44,974 nt of DNA from Aporhodopirellula aestuarii (GTDB lineage Bacteria; Planctomycetota; Planctomycetia; Pirellulales; Pirellulaceae), in assembly GCF_023701485.1 (NCBI RefSeq), contig NZ_JAMQBK010000095.1:1-44974 (forward strand), written 5' to 3'. Below, piece by piece: positions 24,889 to 33,683 of the stretch. Within the stretch, counting starts at the first letter, position 1. Every line of letters starts with the position of its first letter. The position numbers and the translations under genes are program-made. The notes under the pieces are model-generated. The model searched no databases. It had not been told where the DNA came from and worked only from the letters and a program-made list of their open reading frames with translations.

Positions 24889-27132
24889 TTGTACACGCAA
24901 GTCACGACCCAGCAAGGATCGCAAGCTACGAAATTCGGGACGTTTGGTGGCGTCTTCACGCCATGCACGCTCACGATCCTGGGCGTGATCATGTTCCTGC
25001 GGTTCGGCCAAGTGGTCGGACAATCGGGAATCCTCGACGCCATCCTGATCGTGCTCGCCGCCAAAACGATCACGACCTTGACTACGTTGTCGCTTTCATC
25101 GATCGCGACCAACACGCGTGTCAAAGGCGGCGGGGCATATTTTCTGATCAGCCGCAGTCTTGGCGTCGAGTTCGGCGGAGCGATCGGAGTGCTGTTCTTT
25201 TCGGCTCAAGCGATTTCGGTGGCGATGTATGTGATCGGTTTCACCGAAGCATTCTCGTTCACCTTCCCCAAGTGGGATCCATACTTCACCGAGGTCGCCA
25301 CGGCGGTCAACCTCGGCACGTTCGTTTGCGTCTACATCGGTGCCGGTTGGACGATCCGGGTGCAGTATTTCATCCTCGCCATTTTGGTGATGGCACTGGG
25401 ATCGTTTTATGCTGGCGCGATCACGGATTTTAATCCTGACTACTTGCGAGCGAACCTGACACCAAAATTCGCCGAGGGCGAAAATCTGTACACGATGTTC
25501 GCGTTGTTTTTCCCCGCTGTGACCGGGATCATGGCAGGCGCGAATATGTCGGGCGACTTGGCAAATCCGTCCAAATCAATCCCCAAAGGAACGCTGCTCG
25601 CCATCCTGGTCACAGCATTGGTTTACCTCTCGCAAGCCATCTTGCTCGGATGTGCCCGCCCGGCAGATGAGCTGATCAGCAACAACATGGTGATCCGTGA
25701 CATCGCGGTGTGGCCACTGGCGATAACAGCGGGCGTATTCGCGGCGACTCTGTCGTCTGCGCTGGGCAGCATGATGGGCGCGCCGCGAATCTTGCAAGCG
25801 TTCGCGCATGACAAAATCTTTAAATCGCTCGAGTTCTTCGGCTCCGGCAGCGGCCCGACAAACGAACCTCGTCGAGCGACCGTGCTCACATTCGTCGTCG
25901 CCCAAGCGTGCATTTTGCTGGGCGATCTCGATGCAATCGCGCCCATCATCACCATGTTCTTCATGATCACGTATGGGTTGCTCAACCTGGCAACCTTCTA
26001 CGAAGCGATCACCAAAAACCCGAGCTATCGCCCCACGTTTCGCTATTGCCACTGGATCACGTCACTCGCCGGGACGATCGGTTGTCTTGGTGTCATGTTC
26101 CTCATCAATTGGATCTGGGCCAGCGTTTCGATTGCGTTCATAGCCGCGTTGCACTGGTACATCCGCTCCAAGGAAATCGAATCCCGCTGGGGCGATTTGC
26201 AGAGCGGCGTGATGTTTGAGCGGGCACGCAAATCATTGTTGAGATTAGAGGCCGAAGTTTACCACCCCAAGAACTGGCGACCGGTCATCATGGCCCTCAG
26301 TGGCACGGGTTGGACCCGCCCGCACATTCCAATCTACGGTTATTGGTTGACTTCGGGGCAAGGCATTCTGACACTCGCGCACGTCGTTTGCGGGGACATC
26401 GAAGTCCACGCGGAGCGACGCGAGCAATATGAAAAAACGCTTCGCAACTTCATCGCCAAAGAACAGCTCGAAGCGTTCCCGGTGGTCACATGCAATCAAA
26501 TGCTCTCCGATGGTATCGAGTCTCTGATCCAATGCCACGGAATCGGCGGCATCCGCCCCAACACTGTGTTGTTAGGTTGGCCACGTGAAGAACGTGCCGA
26601 ATCGTTCGGGGCCAACATTCGCGTTATCGCCCAGATGAGACGCAGCATTCTGGCGGCACGTTTCATGAGCCATCGCCAGAGGTCCGAAACCGCAGACGAG
26701 TCTTCCGAACTCGAAGAACACTGGAGCGTCCCCGAAGGAACGATCGACGTCTGGTGGCGTGGGATGGCCAACGGAGCATTGATGTTGTTGCTGGCTCACC
26801 TGTTACAAAAAAATCCGGGCTGGCGAAACAACAAGATCCGTGTGATGCGTGTCGTCTCGGCTCCCGAAGCCAAACCCGAAGTCGAACGCAGCATGGCCGA
26901 ACTGGGGGCCGCGTCGCGGATCACGTTCACTCCCACCGTCGTCATTACCGATCGTCCCCCACAAGAAGTCATCCCCAAAGAATCCGCCGACGCCGCGATC
27001 GTGCTACTCGGCTTTCAAACTCCCGAAGAGGGGCACGAGATGGAACTTTACCTCCGCATGGAATCCATCGCCGGCGACCTCCCCCGGGTACTCTTCATCG
27101 ACAGCGCCGGCGGCATGGCGTTGGAATCGTAG
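24889..27132 (+). CDS. Amino acid permease-type transporter, SLC12/cation-chloride cotransporter-like
   Basis: A 747-residue APC-superfamily transporter. The N-terminal GTFGGVFTPCTLTILGVIMF resembles helix 1 of cation-chloride cotransporters (FGPCTLNILGVILF-like), followed by KGGGAYFLISRSLGVEFGG and ALFFPAVTGIMAGANMSGDL, both typical of the SLC12 family. About 12 helices reach to residue 430. A soluble domain of about 310 residues follows, with the alpha/beta layout of the cytoplasmic domain of these transporters. The start is TTG 24889; in-frame stops at 24862 and 24877 and no other start codon between support it. It probably moves K+, Na+ and/or Cl-, or amino acids, possibly for salt adaptation in a marine organism. 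It ends 112 bp from a convergent gene. Confidence 0.85.
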   Translation: MYTQVTTQQGSQATKFGTFGGVFTPCTLTILGVIMFLRFGQVVGQSGILDAILIVLAAKTITTLTTLSLSSIATNTRVKGGGAYFLISRSLGVEFGGAIGVLFFSAQAISVAMYVIGFTEAFSFTFPKWDPYFTEVATAVNLGTFVCVYIGAGWTIRVQYFILAILVMALGSFYAGAITDFNPDYLRANLTPKFAEGENLYTMFALFFPAVTGIMAGANMSGDLANPSKSIPKGTLLAILVTALVYLSQAILLGCARPADELISNNMVIRDIAVWPLAITAGVFAATLSSALGSMMGAPRILQAFAHDKIFKSLEFFGSGSGPTNEPRRATVLTFVVAQACILLGDLDAIAPIITMFFMITYGLLNLATFYEAITKNPSYRPTFRYCHWITSLAGTIGCLGVMFLINWIWASVSIAFIAALHWYIRSKEIESRWGDLQSGVMFERARKSLLRLEAEVYHPKNWRPVIMALSGTGWTRPHIPIYGYWLTSGQGILTLAHVVCGDIEVHAERREQYEKTLRNFIAKEQLEAFPVVTCNQMLSDGIESLIQCHGIGGIRPNTVLLGWPREERAESFGANIRVIAQMRRSILAARFMSHRQRSETADESSELEEHWSVPEGTIDVWWRGMANGALMLLLAHLLQKNPGWRNNKIRVMRVVSAPEAKPEVERSMAELGAASRITFTPTVVITDRPPQEVIPKESADAAIVLLGFQTPEEGHEMELYLRMESIAGDLPRVLFIDSAGGMALES

Positions 27133-27244
27133 GACAGGTCACCGCGGTCAGCAGACCGTTTCGCTTCCAAGACAATAAAGGGAGGCAGGAGGATCGCCTC
27201 CGTCTCCCCACGGGAAGGCATTGCGTTTCGCCGCGTGAAACGCT

Positions 27245-28780
27245 TCAGGCCAACGCCTCCTGTACCCGATTGACCAACCCGTTGTCGCGATCTTTGCTGC
27301 CCGGCAGCAGGTAAGCCGCATTGGCGAGGTACGCGGATCGAAACTCGGGCGAGATCGCGTAAAAATCTTCCAACGCCGCGGAGCTGAATTTGTAGTCATG
27401 CGAATCGTTTCCTTTGAGAAACACCAGTCGCCGGGCGGCATTGATAAGCAACTCGGGGCGACCGCCACTGCTCAAAAACGCCCTCATCGCGCCTGCGGCC
27501 TTTTGCCGATCCTCGGAAACGGTGCGAAACATTTCGTCTACGTTCATTGATCCGGCCGATTCATCGACCGCCATTTCGCCGTCAATCTTCTGAGATCCGA
27601 CCTTTCCTCGTGAACGCATCGAATCTCGAAAGTACGGGATGAAGGCTGCGTTTTGCAGCAACAACTCGCGGCGGGTTTCATCGCGATAGGCCGTTCGGAA
27701 TGAATACTGCATCGCATTCGTCGCCGTCGCGGAATGCAACGAGATGATCCCAGGTTGCTGCCCAAGCATTTCGGCGGCGGACAAGAACAACGCATCACTT
27801 ACCGATTGTGGCGACACTCCGCGGGCCAGCATTTCGGCGGTCGCTTCCACCGCTTCACCAGGAGTTGATCCACGTAGCGTGTTTAACAGCGACAACGTGG
27901 CCGCTGGGTCGTGTCGACCGTGATTCCACTTTTCACCAAGCTCGCCGCGTTTTTCCATCGTCACCCGCCAGGCCGCGTCCGCGGCGAGTTCACTCGTCGA
28001 CGGATTCGGATCGCCGGTGTGGTTGAGGATCGCGTAGGCGAGCGACCGCAGCACGGGTTCGGCGTACTGCCAACCGATGCACTGGAGCGTTCGATAGGAA
28101 TTCGCGACGTAGATTGCTTTGTGCCCGATACTGCGAAAGTCCCGACATCCGTAATGAGACATCAAATCAAAAATCTTGTCTGCCGATGCCGATCGACATA
28201 ACGCCGCCACCGCCACATCGGCCGCCTCAACGTCCCACGCGTCCATCGCATCACGGAACGCCTGCTCGGCTTGATGCGACGGAGGAACCTTCGACTCGTC
28301 CACCGCCGCCATCGTCCAATCGCCTTCCCTGACGTCGCGAGCTTGAGACGATTTGAAATAATCCAACGCCCAAAAGATCGGCAGCCAACGATCGGTATCG
28401 GGAGCCGCGAGACTCGCGAGGTGCGCCGAGTTCACCACCAAGACGGCATGAAACTTGAAGCCAACGCTCGGCCGAGGCTGGACATTTCGAACCCCCGCCA
28501 ACAGCAGGGCTGCCAAAACTTCTCGGTAGCTGGTTCCGGTTTGAATTTTCGCTGCAAATGTCTGAATCACTTTTTCGCGAGGCGTTTCCTCCAACAACCT
28601 CACCAACGGTTCAATGTCGGATGAAAACTGAACCGCGTCCGCTGGCAACCGTGACTCGGCCGCCGACACCTTTGGAAGACTTCCGAGAAACCCGAATTCA
28701 TTGAGCGTCAACGTGGCCCCAGCAGCACCCGCCAATTGCAAGAACGTTCGCCGTCCTTGTTTGTCCGACCGACCGTCCAT
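27245..28780 (-). CDS. Tat-exported protein of unknown function
   Basis: A 511-residue protein with a clear twin-arginine signal (GRRTFLQLAGAAGATLTL, R10-R11), so it is probably folded with a cofactor before export. The mature part is mostly helical. It has recognisable but unassigned segments: FKFHAVLVVNSAHLASL (about 116-132), LPIFWALDYFKSSQ, a histidine/cysteine-containing region (DLMSHYGCRDFRSIGHKAIYV, about 222-242) and LHSATATNAMQYSFRTA. The repeated His and Cys suggest a metal or haem site, but there is no CxxCH. I do not recognise a named family beyond conserved planctomycete Tat proteins. It is transcribed alone, convergent with the SLC12-like gene. Confidence 0.8.
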   Translation of the reverse strand: MDGRSDKQGRRTFLQLAGAAGATLTLNEFGFLGSLPKVSAAESRLPADAVQFSSDIEPLVRLLEETPREKVIQTFAAKIQTGTSYREVLAALLLAGVRNVQPRPSVGFKFHAVLVVNSAHLASLAAPDTDRWLPIFWALDYFKSSQARDVREGDWTMAAVDESKVPPSHQAEQAFRDAMDAWDVEAADVAVAALCRSASADKIFDLMSHYGCRDFRSIGHKAIYVANSYRTLQCIGWQYAEPVLRSLAYAILNHTGDPNPSTSELAADAAWRVTMEKRGELGEKWNHGRHDPAATLSLLNTLRGSTPGEAVEATAEMLARGVSPQSVSDALFLSAAEMLGQQPGIISLHSATATNAMQYSFRTAYRDETRRELLLQNAAFIPYFRDSMRSRGKVGSQKIDGEMAVDESAGSMNVDEMFRTVSEDRQKAAGAMRAFLSSGGRPELLINAARRLVFLKGNDSHDYKFSSAALEDFYAISPEFRSAYLANAAYLLPGSKDRDNGLVNRVQEALA

Positions 28781-29038
28781 TTTGTATCCCCTTTCGATTC
28801 GAATCAGGTTCGTTCAACCGAAGTCTATCCTAACGCGCGGCTGACTCCGCCTACTAAGGAATCTTGGACTTACATAACGTTTTGCAAAACGGCGGATGAA
28901 CGCCCGTTCGCCATGAAATGATTCGCGAAGTCGCTTCGCGGCGTCGATTGCGTGGTCAAGTCAAAGAAGTACGACTAGACTACGCCGAACGCCAATCCAT
29001 TGATTTCCAATTGTTCGCTACGAACACGGACAAACAGC

Positions 29039-30184
29039 ATGCAAGCAACCGGTCGACACGCACGTTGGTTGATGGCGACCACGGTCGCTATCCTGGTCGG
29101 GCAATCCGTCGTCGCGCAAGACCGTATTTTTGTAACCAGTGAACGCATGACGCTGGGTACGGAAAGTCTTCGTTCCGCCTCCGCTCGGATCGGCGACATA
29201 GATGCCGACGGAGATTTGGACATCGTCGTCGCGAACGGTCGCCACTGGCCGCAACGCAATTATCTGTTCATCAATCAAGGCAACGCTAAATACTCGGTCG
29301 TCCGCCCACTCGGTAGCGACATGCGAACCACCTATGCGTGCGAACTCGCTGACTTCGACGGTGACGGCGATTTGGACATTGCCGTTGGAAATGACATGGC
29401 TCGCGGCCAAATCTTCTTAAACGACGGCGCGGGTAATTACGCCGAGCACACCGAGTTCGGCGACGTCTCGAGTCTTCGCAGCTTGACGGTGGTTGACCTC
29501 GACCGCGACGGCGATGTCGACATCATCACAACCTGTCGCGGGCGTCCCAATCGCATTTACGTCAACGACGGCAACGCCAACTTTCAACTCGCCTCGTCGT
29601 TCGGACGCGATAACGATTCGACAATCGATGTCGCCGCGGGCGATGTCAATCACGACGGATATCTCGATTTGGTTCTCGCCAATCGGGATCGCCAACCCAA
29701 CGAAGTATTGCTCGGCGCTGCCAACCTGGACTTTTCGAAACGCGTTCCGTTTGGCAGCGGCAACGACCAATCGCGAGCCGTTGCGATCGCTGACTTCAAC
29801 GCAGATGGAAAATTGGATTGGGTGATCGGAAACATCGGCCAAGTGAACCAACTCTATCTTGGTGATGGTGCCGGCGGCGTCTCACAATCGATTCCGTTTG
29901 GAAGCTCGGACAGTCAAACATACGCGATCGCGGTTGCCGACATGAACAACGACGGCGTACTCGACATTATCGCTGGCAATCTGAATCAACCGTGTTCGGT
30001 ATTCCTTCGCCGAGGTGACCCAACCGACTTCGACGAAGTCCCCTTCGGACAACCGTCAGCCACTTACGGGCTGAGCGTTGGCGACCTCGATGGGGATGGG
30101 TACGCCGACATCGCCGTGGCAAATTCGGATGCCATGAACCGTATCTTTCTCAACCGCCCCGCTAAACCACGATTGAATCCATGA
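29039..30184 (+). CDS. Secreted FG-GAP/VCBS repeat beta-propeller
   Basis: A 381-residue exported protein with a signal peptide (to about residue 27, VVAQ). It is made of seven repeats with calcium-binding loops: DIDADGDLDI, DFDGDGDLDI, DLDRDGDVDI, DVNHDGYLDL, DFNADGKLDW, DMNNDGVLDI and DLDGDGYADI, each followed by an N-R-x-x-x-N-x-G type turn. This is a full seven-bladed propeller, probably binding carbohydrate or protein outside the cell. The start chosen is ATG 29039, with ACGGA upstream; an in-frame start at 29000 would put a polar stretch before the signal peptide. The stop overlaps the next start (ATGA), so it is co-translated with the PQQ-like propeller. Confidence 0.9.
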   Translation: MQATGRHARWLMATTVAILVGQSVVAQDRIFVTSERMTLGTESLRSASARIGDIDADGDLDIVVANGRHWPQRNYLFINQGNAKYSVVRPLGSDMRTTYACELADFDGDGDLDIAVGNDMARGQIFLNDGAGNYAEHTEFGDVSSLRSLTVVDLDRDGDVDIITTCRGRPNRIYVNDGNANFQLASSFGRDNDSTIDVAAGDVNHDGYLDLVLANRDRQPNEVLLGAANLDFSKRVPFGSGNDQSRAVAIADFNADGKLDWVIGNIGQVNQLYLGDGAGGVSQSIPFGSSDSQTYAIAVADMNNDGVLDIIAGNLNQPCSVFLRRGDPTDFDEVPFGQPSATYGLSVGDLDGDGYADIAVANSDAMNRIFLNRPAKPRLNP

Positions 30185-31554
30185 AGACGTTGACCGTGAA
30201 ACTTTCCGTTCTGTTTGCATGCGCTTTCACGCTGACATCGTCCGCACACGCACAATCAACAACGGATTGGCCGTCTTTTCGGGGCCCCCGTGCTCGCGGC
30301 GTTTCCGAGGGTGGTTCGATTCCTACGACTTGGAACGCCGATACCGAAAACGGACCCACCCAAGGTATGCTGTGGGATACCGAAGTACCAGGCCTTGGTC
30401 ATTCGAGCCCAATCATTCAAGGCGACCGCATCTTTCTGCTGACGGCGGTTGCCGATAAGGGCGACTTGGAACTCAACATCGCCGCCGGAGGAAACATCGA
30501 TGCCGCCGAAGACGACGGCTCGCAAAGCTGGATCGTGCTCTGCTACGACAAGACGACCGGCAAAGAGATATGGCGACAAACGGCTCACCAAGGAATGCCT
30601 CGGGCGACCCGACACAGCAAAGCGACACACGCCAACACGAGCGTCGCCGTCAGTGGCAATCGACTGGTGGCTTGCTTCGGTTCAGAAGGTGTGTATTGCT
30701 ACGACCTCGACGGAAATCTGATCTGGAAACGCGACCTCGGCGTGATCGATGTCAGCAAATACGGTATCGGATGGGGCTACGCGAGTTCACCGGTCATTCA
30801 CGGCGATCGCGTCGCATTGATCTGTGACGATCCCGACCATCCTTTCGTAACGGTCCTACGTCTGGCCGATGGAGAGGAAGTCTGGAAGGTCGATCGAGCC
30901 GACGAGTGCGAACGCAGCTGGGGCACGCCGCTGGTTTACGAAAGCGATGGTGTTACTCAAATGATCGTTAACGGTTGGCCTTGGATCGTTTCCTATCACT
31001 TCGAAACCGGCGAAGAAATTTGGCGACTCGAGGGCGGCGGTGACAATCCAATCCCGACTCCGTTTGTAGCCAACGGATGGATTTACATCACCAACGCCCA
31101 CGGCGGCAAAGCTCCGATCTACGTCGTTCGCCCTGACGCCCGTGGGACGTTGTCACTCGATGAAGAGGAACCATCCGAGGCCATCGTCTGGAACACCGAG
31201 CGTGGAGGGTCGTACATGTCGACGCCCGTCGTCTCAGGCGATTACCTCTACCTTGGCAACTCCAACGGAGTCGTGCGATGTTTTCACGCCAAGACCGGCG
31301 AAAAGATGTTTGAGAAACGCTTGGGTAAAGACGCGGGCATCATCGCATCACTCGTCGCCGTCGATGGAAACGTTCTTTGCGCATCCGAAAACGCCACCGT
31401 TTATGTCTTGGCGACTGGTCCCGAGTATGAATTAGTGGCTGAAAATCCCGTCGGCGAACCCTGTTTCGCAACCCCGGCAATCTCCGACGGCGTCCTATAC
31501 CTCCGCACCACCAAACGTTTGATCGCGATCGGAAACTCCGAACCAACGAACTGA
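30181..31554 (+). CDS. Exported PQQ-like beta-propeller
   Basis: A 457-residue secreted protein. The signal peptide ends at about residue 24 (SSAHAQ). The mature N-terminus STTDWPSFRGPRARGVSEGG is the hallmark of planctomycete PQQ-binding-like WD40/YVTN propellers. Blade motifs include YDKTTGKEIWRQ, YDLDGNLIWKRDL, RLADGEEVWKV, YHFETGEEIWRLEGG and FHAKTGEKMFEKRLG. No dedicated catalytic Asp/Glu set of PQQ alcohol dehydrogenases is evident, so it is more likely a scaffold or BamB-like binding protein than an enzyme. It overlaps the FG-GAP gene by four bases. It is a relative of the propeller at 39349-40836 but lacks that protein's Gly/Arg-rich insert. Confidence 0.88.
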   Translation: MKTLTVKLSVLFACAFTLTSSAHAQSTTDWPSFRGPRARGVSEGGSIPTTWNADTENGPTQGMLWDTEVPGLGHSSPIIQGDRIFLLTAVADKGDLELNIAAGGNIDAAEDDGSQSWIVLCYDKTTGKEIWRQTAHQGMPRATRHSKATHANTSVAVSGNRLVACFGSEGVYCYDLDGNLIWKRDLGVIDVSKYGIGWGYASSPVIHGDRVALICDDPDHPFVTVLRLADGEEVWKVDRADECERSWGTPLVYESDGVTQMIVNGWPWIVSYHFETGEEIWRLEGGGDNPIPTPFVANGWIYITNAHGGKAPIYVVRPDARGTLSLDEEEPSEAIVWNTERGGSYMSTPVVSGDYLYLGNSNGVVRCFHAKTGEKMFEKRLGKDAGIIASLVAVDGNVLCASENATVYVLATGPEYELVAENPVGEPCFATPAISDGVLYLRTTKRLIAIGNSEPTN

Positions 31555-31616
31555 TACAGGAGTTGGACGGGGGGTTTTCCCCTAGCGGGATTCGCTAAAT
31601 CGTTTCCGCTCGGTCC

Positions 31617-33377
31617 TCAGTCGCGTTTGATCACAATTTTTTCCACCGATTCCGTCGTCGTGTGGATCTCGTGGATCGTGCCGTCGTGACTCTCGACGAC
31701 GTAAACGCTGCCAACGTTGGTATTAAATTTCCCCTGACCACTTGGCGGAATTCTACGAACCTTGCCACGTCGTCCGCCTTGAGTGATCGGGTACACGTGG
31801 ATCAATGTGTCGCTCTGGTTCTCAAACGCGATCTCCGTACGCCCTTGCTCGCCGGTCGCTTTCGAATGAATCGCTGGCGTCATCACCAATCCGATTCGCG
31901 GATGCGTTTTTAACAGCAATTCGGTGAGTTCATCGATGAGTTCCGCGTCCGCAGTCGCAATGATGTTTTCGGTCTCAGAATGTTCAGTACGGTGATCGTA
32001 CATCTCTCGATCGGTCACCTCACCGGTGGAAAAGTCTCGCCACTCGACCAAACGATAGTCATCCGTGCGAACCGAATACCCCATATACTGTTTCCCCTCG
32101 AAATTGCGGTAGTACTGATTGACCGCACCGTCGTGAACCTTCGCGGAAACGTCTTTCAAGTTAGGAACGAGGCTCACACCGTCGATGAATTCAGGAACTT
32201 CGATGCCAGCCAATTCGCACAGCGTCGGATACAGGTCCAGCAGTTCCGCTAACTGGTCGCTTTGCTTTCCAGCCTCGTCCACTCCCGGTCCAGCCACAAT
32301 CAATGGGACAAGAGCATCGATTTCGTAATTGGTCATCTTGCCCCAACCTCGATACTCTCCGAGCTTCCAACCGTGGTCGCTCCACAGCACCACGATCGTA
32401 TTGCCGGCCAAACCTTCCTCCTCCAGAACGTTTAGCAACCTGCCGATTTGTGCGTCGATGTAACTGACACAAGCGTAATACGCGTGCATCAGATGCCGGG
32501 CATTGTCGCTTGATACTTCACGGTCATCCCAAGGACGCGGGAGATCAATTAGATCGACATAGTGCGTCAGCTCACTGTTGTTATGCAGTGCGTAGGGTGG
32601 TGTATTGGGAGTGATCTGTTGGTTGGTGAGCACCGGCAGTTTGCTCGGGTCGTGCATGTCCCAGTACTTCTTCGGCGAAACCCATGCCAAGTGAGGACGG
32701 ATAAAACCCATCGCCAGAAAGAACGGCTCGGACTGTTTCGCCAATCGTCGCAGATCTTCGATCGCCATGTTTGTTCGAGCGCCGTCGAGCATTTGATCGT
32801 CGGGCAGCTCCGGAGAGGCTGTGCTCGGCCCGCGGAGATTGTTCTTTCTCCAATCGTTGGGGGGCAACGCATCCTGTGCCTTCTTAATTTGCGTCTTGGT
32901 GCCTTCCGGATAAACGTATGGCAGCGGCGGAAGATTGCGAATCGGTTCGCTCCACGACTGCGGATCTGGCGTCGGGTTGTGATAGATTTTGCCGTGGCTC
33001 ACAGCCGTGTAACCAAACTTTCGGAACCACTGCGGCATCGTCACGGCATCCGGCATGGCTTCGCGAAAGTGAATCGGTAACGTCCACACGCCAAGCTTGT
33101 CGGGACGAAGCCCCGTCATCAACGTCGCTCGCGACGGGTTGCACACTGCGACTTGGCAATACGCCCGGTTGAACTGCACACCCTTCGACGCCAAACGATC
33201 AATGTTCGGCGTGATCGCGTGCGGGTCCCCATAACACCCGATCGACGGCCGCAAGTCATCGACGGCGATGAACAGCACGTTCGGACGTTGCTCGGCGTGA
33301 CTTGAACCGTGGACGATAGCCAGCAGGGCAATCAACACGACGTTTTGAAAACAGAATCTTTGCATGGCAGGACGCAT
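31617..33377 (-). CDS. Exported sulfatase, iduronate-2-sulfatase-like, with extra C-terminal domain
   Basis: A 586-residue secreted sulfatase. The signal peptide (about 6-28) precedes RPNVLFIAVDDLRPSIGCYG (metal site D40-D41). The formylglycine site is C79-N-P-S-R in the classic CxPSR form. MGFIRPHLAWVSPKKYWDMH and VLWSDHGWKLGEYRGWGK resemble the iduronate-2-sulfatase group. After the sulfatase fold (to about 490) there is an added domain of some 90 residues with the pattern TEIAFENQSDTLIHVYPI...GKVRRIPPSGQGKFNTNVGSVYVVESHDG, which resembles a VHL-type beta domain. The start is ATG 33377; ATG 33365 is nearly as good. Together with the GH95-like and sialate-esterase genes on its upstream side it suggests use of a sulfated polysaccharide. 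Confidence 0.9.
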   Translation of the reverse strand: MRPAMQRFCFQNVVLIALLAIVHGSSHAEQRPNVLFIAVDDLRPSIGCYGDPHAITPNIDRLASKGVQFNRAYCQVAVCNPSRATLMTGLRPDKLGVWTLPIHFREAMPDAVTMPQWFRKFGYTAVSHGKIYHNPTPDPQSWSEPIRNLPPLPYVYPEGTKTQIKKAQDALPPNDWRKNNLRGPSTASPELPDDQMLDGARTNMAIEDLRRLAKQSEPFFLAMGFIRPHLAWVSPKKYWDMHDPSKLPVLTNQQITPNTPPYALHNNSELTHYVDLIDLPRPWDDREVSSDNARHLMHAYYACVSYIDAQIGRLLNVLEEEGLAGNTIVVLWSDHGWKLGEYRGWGKMTNYEIDALVPLIVAGPGVDEAGKQSDQLAELLDLYPTLCELAGIEVPEFIDGVSLVPNLKDVSAKVHDGAVNQYYRNFEGKQYMGYSVRTDDYRLVEWRDFSTGEVTDREMYDHRTEHSETENIIATADAELIDELTELLLKTHPRIGLVMTPAIHSKATGEQGRTEIAFENQSDTLIHVYPITQGGRRGKVRRIPPSGQGKFNTNVGSVYVVESHDGTIHEIHTTTESVEKIVIKRD

Positions 33378-33683
33378 CGCAAATTACATGAGAGTGAAAC
33401 ACCGAACGTCAACAACGACGTCGAATCGAGTCCGCTCAAACAGGCAGACTCGAGCCAGCATACTCCAAAGAATCAATCCCCAGCGATCCCATGAAACAAC
33501 AAAATGAATCGTTCCGAACAATCATTCTATCAATCCGAAATCAATGACAGTTGCGTCACCTTCCTGGCTTGATAAGGGATGCACCGCCCTGGGGCATGAT
33601 GAAGCCACTCCTAGAAAATCGTCCCGTGTCTGACTAGAACGGAGACTTCCAACCGCTCCGATCGTATCAACTGAACACTCCCT
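33378..33683. other. Divergent intergenic region
   Basis: A 306-bp gap between the minus-strand sulfatase and the plus-strand GH95-like gene. It must hold both promoters, which would suit shared control of the two polysaccharide genes. I found no convincing operator palindrome or gene in it. Confidence 0.4.

Noticed and set aside
27179..27210. Terminator between the SLC12-like gene and the convergent Tat protein gene
   Set aside because: The GGAGG/CCTCC pairing is only five bases long and the flanks do not pair well, so I do not call it.
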